A DNA stretch of 64,000 nucleotides from Chelativorans salis. Lineage in GTDB: Bacteria; Pseudomonadota; Alphaproteobacteria; Rhizobiales; Rhizobiaceae. Position numbers and translations under genes: made by a program. Numbering within the stretch: the first letter of the stretch is position 1; every line of letters begins with the position of its first letter. Under the pieces are notes generated by a model, which worked only from the letters and a program-made list of their open reading frames with translations, did not search any database and was not told the origin of the DNA. Below are positions 8,702 through 17,935 of the stretch, in pieces. The stretch spans positions 372,001-436,000 of the forward strand of contig NZ_JAOCZP010000004.1 in assembly GCF_025336525.1 (NCBI RefSeq). The letters run 5' to 3'.

Positions 8702-9949
8702 ATGGCCGGCAAGAACAAGGGTGAAGGCTTCTCCGACCGCCTCGACGTGGTGATTGCAGGTGCAGGCTATGTGGGGCTGGCCATCGCCGTTTCGCTCGTC
8801 CAGGCGCGGCCGGGGTTGAAAGTGCTGGTCGTCGATGCTGCGCCCGAAGGCGTTTGGCAGCGCGATGGACGCGCTTCGGCCATAGCGGCGGCGGCAGCGC
8901 GCATGCTGCGCCAGCTCGGCTGCTGGGACGAGATCGCGCCGGAAGCCCAGCCGATTGTCGATATGGTCATCACCGATTCGCGCACGTCCGATCCCATGCG
9001 CCCGGTGTTTCTCACCTTCGGCGGCGAGGCCGCGCCCGGCGAACCCTTCGCTCATATGGTCATGAACCGCGATCTTACCGGGGCGCTGCGCCGGCGCGCG
9101 GATGAGCTGGGCATCGACATCCTTCAGGGTGTGGCGGTCGAGGGCTTTGAGATAGAGCCGGCCGAAGTCGTCATCCGCCTCGGGGACGGCGCCGGCCTGC
9201 GCACGCGCCTGCTGGTCGCCGCCGACGGAGTGAAGTCGCGCCTGCGCAACATGGCCGGCATCCGCACGCTGAACTGGGAGTACGGCCAGTCGGGCATCGT
9301 CTGCACTGTTGCGCACGAGCGTCCGCACGAGGGCAGGGCGGAAGAGCATTTCCTGCCAGCCGGTCCCTTCGCCACGCTGCCGCTTAAGGGCAACCGTTCC
9401 TCGATCGTGTGGACCGAGCGTACGGAGGATGCCGAGCGCCTGGTGGCAGAGGATGATATCGTTTTCGAGCATGAACTCGAGCAGCGTTTCGGCCTAAAGC
9501 TTGGGGAGATCCGGGTCGAGGGGCAGCGCCGCGCATGGCCGCTGGGCCTGACCTTGGCGCGCGACTTCGTGCGCTGGCGCTTTGCGCTCGCCGGTGATGC
9601 GGCCCACGGCATCCACCCCATTGCCGGCCAGGGCCTCAACCTCGGCTTCAGGGATTCTGCCGCGCTCGCGCAGGTGGTGGTGGAAGCGGACAGGCTGGGC
9701 GAAGATATCGGGGCGCTCGACGTGTTGCAGCGCTATGAGCGCTGGCGCCGCTTTGACACGGTACAGATGGGGGTGACGACGGACGTGCTTAATCGTCTTT
9801 TCTCCAACGATATCGCACCGGTCAGGGCGATGCGCGACATAGGACTAGGCTTGGTGGACCGCATGCCGGGCATGAAGAGCTTTTTCGTCCGCCAGGCCTC
9901 CGGCCTGTCCGGTACCGCACCGCGCCTGCTTCAGGGCGAGGCAATCTGA
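8702..9949 (+). CDS. FAD-dependent ubiquinone-biosynthesis hydroxylase, UbiH/UbiF/COQ6 family
   Basis: A 415-residue flavoprotein monooxygenase. The dinucleotide-binding motif GAGYVG is at residues 20-25, a mid-protein RLLVAADGVKSRLR matches the family DG motif, and the FAD-binding block LAGDAAHGIHPIAGQG lies near residue 300. The family hydroxylates the benzoquinone ring during ubiquinone synthesis; alphaproteobacteria often use one such enzyme for several positions, so the exact position is not assigned. GGAGG lies just before the ATG. It is followed by the OsmC gene after 23 bp. Confidence 0.88.
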   Translation: MAGKNKGEGFSDRLDVVIAGAGYVGLAIAVSLVQARPGLKVLVVDAAPEGVWQRDGRASAIAAAAARMLRQLGCWDEIAPEAQPIVDMVITDSRTSDPMRPVFLTFGGEAAPGEPFAHMVMNRDLTGALRRRADELGIDILQGVAVEGFEIEPAEVVIRLGDGAGLRTRLLVAADGVKSRLRNMAGIRTLNWEYGQSGIVCTVAHERPHEGRAEEHFLPAGPFATLPLKGNRSSIVWTERTEDAERLVAEDDIVFEHELEQRFGLKLGEIRVEGQRRAWPLGLTLARDFVRWRFALAGDAAHGIHPIAGQGLNLGFRDSAALAQVVVEADRLGEDIGALDVLQRYERWRRFDTVQMGVTTDVLNRLFSNDIAPVRAMRDIGLGLVDRMPGMKSFFVRQASGLSGTAPRLLQGEAI

Positions 9950-9972
9950 GCGCAAACACAAGGAGATGAAGG

Positions 9973-10410
9973 ATGAAGCGTCACGCGAATGCCATCTGGA
10001 AGGGATCGCTTACCAGCGGCTCCGGCAGGCTCGACACCCAGAGCCAGGCCATCGGCGACCTGCCGATCGGCTTCAAGGCCCGCTTTGAAGACGAGACCGG
10101 AAAGTCCGGCACCAATCCGGAGGAGCTGATCGCCGCGGCACACGCAAGCTGCATTGCCATGCAACTCGCCCACATGCTGGCCGAGAACGGCACGCCCCCC
10201 GAGACGCTTTACTCCAAGGCCGAGGTCGACCTGCAGCCGGCCGAAGGTGGCGGCTTCGAGATCCGCTCCAGTGCCATCACGATGATCGGTAAAGTGCCGG
10301 GGATGGAGGAAGACAAGTTCAAGGAGATCGCCGCCAAGGCGAAGGAAAGCTGCCCGGTTTCCAAGGCGCTCGGGGCTATTGAGATCACCCTCGACGCGCG
10401 GTTTGCCTGA
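9973..10410 (+). CDS. OsmC/Ohr family peroxide-reducing protein
   Basis: A 145-residue protein of the OsmC fold. Two catalytic cysteines are at residue 60 (AAAHASCIAM) and residue 127 (ESCPVSKAL). These form the thiol/disulfide pair that reduces organic hydroperoxides. The spacing and N-terminal layout favour OsmC over Ohr. AAGGAG lies about ten bases before the ATG. It may be cotranscribed with the upstream hydroxylase gene; a strong hairpin follows. Confidence 0.9.
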   Translation: MKRHANAIWKGSLTSGSGRLDTQSQAIGDLPIGFKARFEDETGKSGTNPEELIAAAHASCIAMQLAHMLAENGTPPETLYSKAEVDLQPAEGGGFEIRSSAITMIGKVPGMEEDKFKEIAAKAKESCPVSKALGAIEITLDARFA

Positions 10411-10444
10411 GTTCGGCGCATAAACGACAGTTTTGCGATGGTTT

Positions 10445-10477
10445 CTTGCCGCGAGCGCAATGGTCGGTCGCGGCAAG
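10445..10477. terminator. 10-bp hairpin between osmC-like and leucine dehydrogenase genes
   Basis: CTTGCCGCGA (10445-10454) and TCGCGGCAAG (10468-10477) are exact complements with a 13-base loop, followed by GTGTTATTT. It may terminate the OsmC transcript weakly; the T-run is interrupted. Confidence 0.45.
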
Positions 10478-10550
10478 GTGTTATTTAGCAACCAAAAATC
10501 CGCCGGTGAGCCTACATTTATATGCAGATGAGTTGTTCGGGAGGAACACC

Positions 10551-11672
10551 ATGCTGCATGTTCGCGAACCGCGCACGCTGAGGAAGCCCGCCGGTAAATC
10601 CAAACTGACGATTTCCGACATTACCGCGGATGCCGTGCGCCTTTCCGCCTATGAAGGCCATGAGCGTATCTGGCTTGGCCGCGACAATGAAAGCGGACTT
10701 ACCGCCATCGTCGCGATCCACAATACCGCGCTGGGCCCGGCGCTCGGTGGAACACGGGTCTGGCCGCACGAAAGCTTCGAGGCTGCGCTCACGGACGCGC
10801 TGCGCCTGTCGCGTGGCATGACCTACAAATCGGCTATCGCCGGCACGGCGTTTGGTGGCGGCAAAGCAGTTATTATCGCCGATCCCAAAACGGAGAAAAC
10901 GCCGTCGCTGCTTTCCTCCTATGCCGACATGCTGGCGGCGCTCGAGGGGCAGTTCTTCACCGCCGAGGATGTCGGCCTCTCACTGGCGGATGCAGACTTC
11001 CTTCGTACGCGCGCTCCCAACGTGGTCGGTACCGGGAGCGGCAGCGGCAATCCTTCACCGGTGACGGCGCATGGCGTCTTTTTCGGCATCAAGGCGGCGC
11101 TCAAGCACCGCCGGGGCACCGATAGCCTGAAGGGCATAGGCGTCGCCGTGCAAGGCCTCGGCTCCGTCGGCTGGGCACTGTGCGAAAAGCTGCACGAGGA
11201 CGGCGCCGCACTGACGGTGACCGATATCGATACGACGCGCATCGAGGAGGCGAAGAGAGCGTTCGGCGCAACCGCGCTGGCACCCGACGCTATCCTTTCC
11301 GCTGAAGCAGACGTCTTTGCGCCCTGTGCGCTCGGCGGTGTGCTCTCGCGCGAGACGATCCCTTCGCTGAAGGCCGAGATCGTCGCAGGCTCGGCCAATA
11401 ACCAACTTGCCCGGCACGAGGATGCCCGTCTTCTGATGGAGGCCAGTATCCTCTATGCGCCGGACTACGTCATCAATGCGGGCGGCCTCATCAACGTTGC
11501 GGCCGAATTGGCGCCCGGCGGGTACGACCGCGCCGCGGCGATGGCCCGGGTGGCGCAAATCCCGAAAACGCTGAGCGATATCTTCGCCCGCGCCGAGAGG
11601 CAGCGTCGGCCGACCAACGAGGTTACCGCCGAGATCGCTATGGAGCGCATAAAGGCCGCCGCCGCGGCATAA
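10551..11672 (+). CDS. Leucine dehydrogenase-type (Glu/Leu/Phe/Val) amino-acid dehydrogenase
   Basis: A 373-residue NAD-dependent dehydrogenase that deaminates branched-chain amino acids to 2-oxo acids. Family marks are NTALGPALGGTR near residue 60, the catalytic-lysine region MTYKSAIAGTAFGGGKAVI near residue 95, and the Rossmann motif GLGSVG near residue 204. ADYVINAGGLI-like residues (PDYVINAGGLINVA) close the fold. The start at 10551 has a perfect GGGAGGAA site; the open frame extends to 10446 but without a ribosome site. Leucine is the most likely substrate, but phenylalanine or valine cannot be excluded. Confidence 0.88.
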   Translation: MLHVREPRTLRKPAGKSKLTISDITADAVRLSAYEGHERIWLGRDNESGLTAIVAIHNTALGPALGGTRVWPHESFEAALTDALRLSRGMTYKSAIAGTAFGGGKAVIIADPKTEKTPSLLSSYADMLAALEGQFFTAEDVGLSLADADFLRTRAPNVVGTGSGSGNPSPVTAHGVFFGIKAALKHRRGTDSLKGIGVAVQGLGSVGWALCEKLHEDGAALTVTDIDTTRIEEAKRAFGATALAPDAILSAEADVFAPCALGGVLSRETIPSLKAEIVAGSANNQLARHEDARLLMEASILYAPDYVINAGGLINVAAELAPGGYDRAAAMARVAQIPKTLSDIFARAERQRRPTNEVTAEIAMERIKAAAAA

Positions 11673-11771
11673 GCCTATGCCGCCTAGACCGCGTTTCCGC
11701 GCGTCAGCGTTGGCCTGCTGTCGATGATGGTTTCAAGACAATCTGCGGTGGTGAGCCTGCCGTAGTGGCAG

Positions 11772-13517
11772 CTATCCCCGCCGCCTTGCCGTCGCCCCTG
11801 CGTCGATGGCGCCGCCGTCCGCGCTGAGCACTACGCCGAACAGCGCTTCGGCCTGCTCGGCCGTGTAGTATCCCAGCGCCACGTCCCGCAGAACCAGCTC
11901 CGGCTTCCGCTCGAGCGGATCACCGTATCCGCCGCCGCCTGGCGTGCCGACGGATACCCGGTCGCCGGCCTTCAGCGGGATATCCTGCTCCTTGGAAAGA
12001 TGCGGCGGCACGTGTGCCTCGCCATCGCGCCAGACGGTTACGGTGTTCACTGCCCCGTCCGCCCCGCCGAGCGCACCCTGCGGTCCGGTGCGGCCGTGAT
12101 CCATGACGAAGGAGGCACGAGCCTCCCCGCGCAGAAGCTCCACCTCGTAGGCAAGCCCGAAGCCACCGCGCTGGCGCCCCGCCCCGCCCGAGCCCTCGCG
12201 CAGCGCATAGCGCCGGTAGAGCACGGGAAACGCCTGCTCCATCACCTCGATGGGCGGCGACTTTGAGATGCCGATGGTCGAGCAGCCGTTGGAAAGCCCG
12301 TCATGGCGCGCGTTGCCGCCATAGCCGCCGCCCGAAATCTGGTACATGACGAAGTCGCGCCCGCGCGCCGGATCGTGCCCGCCCAGTGCAAAATTGCCGC
12401 TGGAGCCGGCAGGTGCAGCCGTCACCTCATCTGGAAGCGCCTTCACCATGGCGGAGAAGACGGCTTCCGCGATGCGCTGCGAGACCTCCGCCGCACAGCC
12501 TGAGACAGGGCGCGGATAATGCGCATCGAGGAACGTGCCTTCCGGCCGCTTGACGACAAGCGGGTCGAAGGCGCCGGCGGAAAGCGGCACCTCCGGGAAG
12601 ATATGCCGCATGGCGAGGTAAACGGAGGAGAGCGTCGTCGCCAAAACGCTGTTCATCGGCCCGGCACAGGGTGGACTGGAGCCGGCGAAGTCGAAGATGA
12701 GTTGGTCGCCCTTTTTCTCGACCGCCAGCGCGATCGTCAGCGGCGCATCCACCACCCCGTCCGAATCCACATAAGCCTCGCCCCGGTAGACGCCGTCGGG
12801 AATGTCGGCGATGCGCGCCCGCATCTGCGCCGCCGCGCGGGCGCGCAGCTCCGCGATCGCCGCGCGCACCGTGTCGTCGCCGTAGCGGTCGAGCACTTCC
12901 GCCAGCCGTTCGGCACCCACTTCGAGCGCCGCCGCCTGCGCGCGGATATCGCCGATGCGCTGGTCCGCCACGCGGATGTTGGACGAGATGATGGCGTAGA
13001 TCTCGGGATCGAGCGCGCCTTTCTTGAAGAGCTTCACCGGCGGCAGACGCAGCCCCTCCTGCTCGACCGCGGTGGCGGAGGCGGAAAACCCACCCGGCAC
13101 TGCACCGCCGATATCCGGCCAGTGCCCGGTGTTGGAGAGCCAGCAATAGATCTCGCCGTCGCGCCATACCGGCATGGCGAACCGCACATCCATGAGATGC
13201 GTGCCGCCCAGATAGGGGTCGTTGACGATGTAGATGTCGCCCGGCTCGGGCGCCGCCGTCAGACCCTCGCGGATACGCTCGATCAGCGTCCCGGTCGAAT
13301 ACTGCATCACCCCGACGAACACCGGCAGCCCGCCCGCCCCCTGCGCGATCAGCGAGCCGTCCTCGGCCGAGTAGATACCATCGGAGCGGTCGTTGGCCTC
13401 GGCGATGACGGGAGAGAAGGCGGCGCGGGAGAATACCAGGTCCATCTCGTCGCAGACCTGCTGCAGCGCCGCCTGGATAACAGAAAGAGTTATGGCGTCG
13501 AGTTTGGCTGCCGTCAT
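11772..13517 (-). CDS. hyuB: Hydantoinase B/oxoprolinase family subunit
   Basis: A 581-residue protein starting KLDAITLSVIQAALQQVCDEMD, with the family blocks NDPYLGGTHLMDV and GQGAGGLPVFVG-like elements, and a glycine-rich end VGTPGGGGYGDPLER. It pairs with HyuA in ATP-dependent ring opening of hydantoins or 5-oxoproline; the real substrate is not readable from sequence. Its ATG overlaps the hyuA stop by four bases (13514-13517), so the two are translationally coupled. About 100 non-coding bases separate it from the convergent dehydrogenase gene. Confidence 0.9.
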   Translation of the reverse strand: MTAAKLDAITLSVIQAALQQVCDEMDLVFSRAAFSPVIAEANDRSDGIYSAEDGSLIAQGAGGLPVFVGVMQYSTGTLIERIREGLTAAPEPGDIYIVNDPYLGGTHLMDVRFAMPVWRDGEIYCWLSNTGHWPDIGGAVPGGFSASATAVEQEGLRLPPVKLFKKGALDPEIYAIISSNIRVADQRIGDIRAQAAALEVGAERLAEVLDRYGDDTVRAAIAELRARAAAQMRARIADIPDGVYRGEAYVDSDGVVDAPLTIALAVEKKGDQLIFDFAGSSPPCAGPMNSVLATTLSSVYLAMRHIFPEVPLSAGAFDPLVVKRPEGTFLDAHYPRPVSGCAAEVSQRIAEAVFSAMVKALPDEVTAAPAGSSGNFALGGHDPARGRDFVMYQISGGGYGGNARHDGLSNGCSTIGISKSPPIEVMEQAFPVLYRRYALREGSGGAGRQRGGFGLAYEVELLRGEARASFVMDHGRTGPQGALGGADGAVNTVTVWRDGEAHVPPHLSKEQDIPLKAGDRVSVGTPGGGGYGDPLERKPELVLRDVALGYYTAEQAEALFGVVLSADGGAIDAGATARRRG

Positions 13518-15598
13518 CCTTCAGCCCCTCCCACGGTGATAAGGATATTCCCGTCACCATCCATCGCCGCCCTGTCACCAGGCTCGATCACCGTTGTCGT
13601 GTCGAGCTGCTCCAGGATAGCCGGTCCCTCGATGACAGCGTCGAGCGGCAGCTTCGCACGGCTGTAGACGGGCGTGTCGTGCCAGGCACCGTCAAACCAC
13701 ACCGGCCGCGTCTCCACCAGCGCCTCCTCCAGCCGCTGCATACGGCCCGCAGGGTCGATCAGCGTGGCGAGGTCGATCTCGGGCCGTACGCCGACGACGG
13801 AGGTGTTGAGGTTCACCAGGTTAGCGCGGATTTCCGGCAGCCGCACCTTGAAGCGGGTGAAATAGGCTTCCTCGAAGAGTGCCTGCAACGTCTCGCGGTC
13901 CACCTCGGGGCCGGGCAGCGGCACGTTCAAGAGGTGCGTCTGACCGACGAACTGCATGTCGGCTGAGTGCGTATACTTCATGCGCTCCGGCCGCACGGTC
14001 TCCCCGGCGATCAGTGTTTCGCCCTCTGCGCGCTGCGCCTCGAGCACCCCGCGCACCAGGTCGAGATCGAGATCGGCGACCGGCCGGTTCACCGTGTTGA
14101 CGAAGTCGTGCCTGAGGTCAGCCACCACGCAGCCGAGCGCATTGGTGATGCCCGGCCGCGCCGGCACCATGACGCGCGGGATGCCAAGTTCGCGGGCAAG
14201 CGCCGAAGCGTGCAGCGGCCCGGCACCGCCAAAGGCGAAGAGGGCGAAATCGCGCGGGTCGTGCCCCTTGCCGAGTGAGACCATGCGGATGGCGCCCGCC
14301 ATCTTGATATCGGCGAGCTTCAACAAAGCACCCGCCGCCTCCACCGCGCCGAACCCCATATGCCGGCCGAGTTTCTCCGTAAAGACCGCCTTCACGTCGT
14401 CGACCGATACCGGGCTATCCACCGACAGCAGCTTTTGCGGGTTCAGTCTCCCAAGCAGCAGGTTGGCATCGGAGATTGTGGGCTCCATTCCGCCTCGGCC
14501 GTAGCAGATCGGTCCCGGGACCGCACCGGCGCTCTCCGGCCCCACCTCGATCAGCCCCGCATCGTTGACCCTGGCGATGGAGCCGCCGCCCGCGCCCACC
14601 GTGTGCACGTCCACCATGGGTACATGGATCGGCATGGCATATTCGATCTCGATTTCGTTGGAGACGGCAGCCTGCCCCCCGCGCACCAGCGCCACGTCGG
14701 TCGACGTGCCGCCCATGTCGTAGGTGATCAGGTTCTCCACCCCTGCCCGCCGCGCCGTATAGGCAGCGGCCATGACGCCGGAAGCCGGGCCCGACATCAC
14801 CGTCTTCGCCGCCTCGCGTGCGACGTTCGCCGCCGAAATCATCCCGCCATTGCCGTTCATCACGAGGAAATCGCGTCGGTAGCCGAGTGTCTTCAGCTCC
14901 TCCGACAGCCGGGCGACGTAGCGCTCGAGGATCGGCTGTACGGCGGCGTTGACGGCCGCCGTCACTCCGCGCTCGAACTCCCGCGCTTCCGACAGCAGCG
15001 AATGGCCGGTGGTGATGTGGTCGGTCGGCCAGATCTCCTGCGCGATCTCCGCCGCGCGCTGCTCATGCGCCGGGTTGGCATAGGCATGCAGGAAGTGGAT
15101 GACAAGGGAAACGCAGCCGGCGTCGAGCAGCTGGCGCAGCGCTTCACGCAGCCCCTCTTCGTCGAGCGGCTCCAGCAAGCGTCCCGAGGCATCCATGCGC
15201 TCGGCGACTTCCAGGCGCAGATTGCGCGGGATGACGGGCGTGAAGGTGCCGGTCATGCCATAGGCTTGCGGCCGGGTGCGCCGGCCGAGCTCGATCACAT
15301 CGCGAAAGCCCCTGGTGGTGATCATGCCCGTCACCGCCAGCCGGCGCTCGAGCACGGCATTGGTGGTGGTCGTCGTGCCATGCACGATGAGGTCGATTTC
15401 CGAGGCCGGCACGCCGGCCTCGTGAAGCGCGTTCACCACGCCGTGGGCCTGATTGTCAGTCGTTGTGGGTGTCTTGGCGACGGCTACGCGGGCAGGACCA
15501 CCGCCACGCCCGTCGACCAGCAGAAGGTCGGTAAATGTACCCCCGACGTCGATGCCTGCTACGACGTGGCCTGATTCTGCGCCGCTTTTCTCACTCAT
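13514..15598 (-). CDS. hyuA: Hydantoinase A/oxoprolinase family ATPase subunit
   Basis: A 694-residue protein of the ASKHA fold. GIDVGGTFTDLLLVD at the N-terminus binds ATP, HGTTTTTNAVLER follows near residue 75, and YDMGGTSTDVALV with the glycine block VHTVGAGGGSIA lies in the middle. It couples ATP hydrolysis to amide-bond opening in a hydantoin or oxoproline ring together with HyuB. It is the first gene of a two-gene operon divergent from fpr across about 160 bp. Confidence 0.9.
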   Translation of the reverse strand: MSEKSGAESGHVVAGIDVGGTFTDLLLVDGRGGGPARVAVAKTPTTTDNQAHGVVNALHEAGVPASEIDLIVHGTTTTTNAVLERRLAVTGMITTRGFRDVIELGRRTRPQAYGMTGTFTPVIPRNLRLEVAERMDASGRLLEPLDEEGLREALRQLLDAGCVSLVIHFLHAYANPAHEQRAAEIAQEIWPTDHITTGHSLLSEAREFERGVTAAVNAAVQPILERYVARLSEELKTLGYRRDFLVMNGNGGMISAANVAREAAKTVMSGPASGVMAAAYTARRAGVENLITYDMGGTSTDVALVRGGQAAVSNEIEIEYAMPIHVPMVDVHTVGAGGGSIARVNDAGLIEVGPESAGAVPGPICYGRGGMEPTISDANLLLGRLNPQKLLSVDSPVSVDDVKAVFTEKLGRHMGFGAVEAAGALLKLADIKMAGAIRMVSLGKGHDPRDFALFAFGGAGPLHASALARELGIPRVMVPARPGITNALGCVVADLRHDFVNTVNRPVADLDLDLVRGVLEAQRAEGETLIAGETVRPERMKYTHSADMQFVGQTHLLNVPLPGPEVDRETLQALFEEAYFTRFKVRLPEIRANLVNLNTSVVGVRPEIDLATLIDPAGRMQRLEEALVETRPVWFDGAWHDTPVYSRAKLPLDAVIEGPAILEQLDTTTVIEPGDRAAMDGDGNILITVGGAEG

Positions 15599-15666
15599 GC
15601 TGAAAATCCGGAATGCAAAACCTTTTTCCAGGCGGCGTTTTGGAATAGGTCTTTTCCCCTAGGAGC

Positions 15667-15696
15667 TTGACCCTAAAATCATTTGTATACTAATAA
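15667..15696 (+). promoter_or_regulatory. Candidate housekeeping promoter of fpr
   Basis: TTGACC (15667-15672) is followed after 18 bases by TAATAA (15691-15696), in a locally AT-rich stretch 65 bases before the fpr start. The -35 element is good and the -10 is weak. Confidence 0.35.
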
Positions 15697-15760
15697 TCTT
15701 GTGAAGCAAGAGTGCGCTCGCAAGACAGGCTGGAACCGCGACGGACATAAGGATCAGTCC

Positions 15761-16588
15761 ATGAACACTGCCGCCCTGCGCAACACCGAAGCCGTCCAGG
15801 CGCTGGAGTTCCCGATTCCCGCCGGCGTCTATGCCGAGCGCGTGGTTTCGGTGAAGCATTACACGGACCGGCTCTTCTCCTTCCGCATCACGCGGCCGCA
15901 GAGCTTCCGCTTCCGCTCCGGCGAGTTCGTCATGATCGGCCTGCCGAACGCGGAGAAGCCGGTCTTCCGCGCCTATTCCATCGCCAGCCCCAACTGGGAC
16001 GAGGAAGTGGAGTTCTTCTCCATTAAGGTGCCGGACGGGCCGCTTACACAGCACCTGCAGAAGATCCAGCCGGGCGACACCGTGCTGATGCGGCAGAAGT
16101 CGACGGGCACGCTGGTCAACGATGCGCTGACGCCGGGAAAGCGCCTCTACATGATCTCCACGGGCACCGGCATTGCGCCCTTCGCCAGCCTTATGCGCGA
16201 CCCCGAGACCTACGACAAGTTCGAGCAGGTCATCCTCACCCACACCTGCCGCGACGTGGCGGAGCTGAGGTACGGCGAGGAACTGATCGAGACAACCCGC
16301 GAGGATCCGCTGATCGGCGAGTTGACCGAGGGCAGGCTTCACTATTTCGCCTCCACCACGCGCGAGCCCTCGCCGCACACGGGTCGCATTACGACGCTCA
16401 TCGAGAACGGCGAGTTGTTCAAAGCGCTGGGCACCGAGCCCTTAGACCCGGCGACCGACCGCGTGATGATCTGCGGCTCCATGAACATGCTGAAGGACGT
16501 AAAGGCGCTGGCGGAGAAGGCCGGCCTCAAGGAAGGCTCCAACGCCGAACCCGCCGATTTCGTGGTGGAGCGTGCCTTCGTCGGGTAG
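15761..16588 (+). CDS. fpr: Ferredoxin-NADP+ reductase
   Basis: A 275-residue flavoprotein. The FAD-binding RAYSIASPNWDEEVEFFSIKV and the NADP-binding STGTGIAPFASLMRDPE blocks are present, and the protein ends AFVG, as in bacterial class I reductases of alphaproteobacteria. It passes electrons between NADPH and ferredoxin or flavodoxin, which also supports oxidative-stress defence. Start choice: ATG 15761 with AAGGA upstream; the frame extends to 15683 but that part overlaps the likely promoter. Convergent with the DUF1674 gene. Confidence 0.92.
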   Translation: MNTAALRNTEAVQALEFPIPAGVYAERVVSVKHYTDRLFSFRITRPQSFRFRSGEFVMIGLPNAEKPVFRAYSIASPNWDEEVEFFSIKVPDGPLTQHLQKIQPGDTVLMRQKSTGTLVNDALTPGKRLYMISTGTGIAPFASLMRDPETYDKFEQVILTHTCRDVAELRYGEELIETTREDPLIGELTEGRLHYFASTTREPSPHTGRITTLIENGELFKALGTEPLDPATDRVMICGSMNMLKDVKALAEKAGLKEGSNAEPADFVVERAFVG

Positions 16589-16603
16589 GCGAAGCCGGAC
16601 GGC

Positions 16604-16813
16604 TCAAAAGTCGCTGGCGATGCCTTTGACTTCCCAGTCGCCGTAGCGCGCCGGATCAAGACCTTTCCGGCCACCGATCTCCCGCGGAGCATTCTTTTCC
16701 CGCTCTGCCTGCTGTCGCCGCCGCTCTTCCGCCTCCTTTAACGCGCGCTGTGCGGCGGGCGGCAGCTCGCGTGGCATCCCAGTTTTGTTCGTGTCTTCAC
16801 TCACAGGCTTCAT
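16604..16813 (-). CDS. DUF1674 small protein (SdhAF4-like)
   Basis: A 69-residue protein with a charged helical middle (KEAEERRRQQAEREKN) and the family's hallmark end, EIGGRKG then RYGDWEVKGIASDF. The same C-terminal motif marks the eukaryotic succinate dehydrogenase assembly factor 4, which helps flavinylated SdhA mature. The start at 16813 (MKPVSED) gives the usual length; the longer frame to 17140 runs into htpX on the other strand and is rejected. The sdh operon lies 17 kb away in this window. Confidence 0.78.
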   Translation of the reverse strand: MKPVSEDTNKTGMPRELPPAAQRALKEAEERRRQQAEREKNAPREIGGRKGLDPARYGDWEVKGIASDF

Positions 16814-16969
16814 TCCGTCGCGGCCAAAGGCGCGTTTGTTGAATATGCATTGCTGCCTTCCCATCATATAGGCGAATGGATCGCCGCCGTAAAATGACGG
16901 CGGAGAGAATGTACGGGATGCGTCCCCCGCCTGCTCCGGCCGGTCGGGCGGCGAATGGAGCCACTGGCC

Positions 16970-17935
16970 ATGAACATGATTCGTACGGCAATGCTTCTGG
17001 CGTTCATGACGGCGCTCTTCATGGGCGTCGGCTATCTCGTCGGCGGAACGGGCGGCATGATGATCGCCCTTGCCATCGCCGCCGGCATGAACCTGTTCAG
17101 CTACTGGAATGCCGATAAGATGGTGCTCAGGATGCACCATGCGAAAGAGGTCGATGAGCGTACCGCGCCGGAGTTCTATCGTATCGTACGCGGCCTAGCC
17201 GCGAATGCCGGCCTGCCCATGCCGCGCGTTTATGTCATCGACAATCCGCAGCCCAACGCTTTCGCCACCGGCCGCAACCCGCAGAACGCCGCGGTCGCCG
17301 CGACGACGGGGCTTCTAAGCCGCCTGTCTGCAGAGGAGGTGGCCGGCGTCATGGCGCATGAGCTGGCGCACGTGCAGAACCGCGACACGCTAACCATGAC
17401 GATCACCGCCACGCTGGCCGGCGCCATCTCGATGCTGGGCAATTTCGCGCTGTTCTTCGGCGGCGGGCGCAGCAACAACAATCCGTTCGGCTTCATCGGC
17501 ATTCTCGTCGCCATCATCGTGGCGCCTCTGGCGGCAATGCTGGTGCAGATGGCGATCAGCCGCACGCGCGAATATGCCGCCGACCGGCGCGGCGCGGAGA
17601 TCTGCGGCCAGCCGCTGTGGCTCGCCTCGGCACTCGGCAAGATCGCCCGGGGTGCGCAGCAGGTCGTGAACCAGGATGCCGAGCGCAATCCTGCCACCGC
17701 GCACATGTTCATCATCAACCCGCTATCCGGGCAGAACATGGACAACCTGTTCTCCACCCACCCCGCCACGGAAAACCGCATCGCTGCCCTGCAGGCGATG
17801 GAACGGAAAGCGGGTGTGGGACTTGGGGGTGGAATGCCGCCTGAGGGGCCGAGCGCCGGCGGACCGTGGGGCGGCGGCTCCGCGGCTGGTCCCTGGAGCC
17901 GCAACGGCGGTGGGCGCAAAGGCCCCTGGTCGTGA
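16970..17935 (+). CDS. htpX: Membrane zinc metalloprotease HtpX
   Basis: A 321-residue M48 protease. Two N-terminal membrane segments precede a zinc site HELAH (His130, Glu131, His134), with two more hydrophobic stretches after it ([15 protein letters not shown] and [16 protein letters not shown]). [10 protein letters not shown] supplies the third zinc ligand. It degrades damaged inner-membrane proteins with FtsH. The tail is unusual: Gly/Pro/Trp-rich ([13 protein letters not shown]). GGAG precedes the ATG at 16970. The stop overlaps the rsmB GTG start. Confidence 0.92.
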   Translation: MNMIRTAMLLAFMTALFMGVGYLVGGTGGMMIALAIAAGMNLFSYWNADKMVLRMHHAKEVDERTAPEFYRIVRGLAANAGLPMPRVYVIDNPQPNAFATGRNPQNAAVAATTGLLSRLSAEEVAGVMAHELAHVQNRDTLTMTITATLAGAISMLGNFALFFGGGRSNNNPFGFIGILVAIIVAPLAAMLVQMAISRTREYAADRRGAEICGQPLWLASALGKIARGAQQVVNQDAERNPATAHMFIINPLSGQNMDNLFSTHPATENRIAALQAMERKAGVGLGGGMPPEGPSAGGPWGGGSAAGPWSRNGGGRKGPWS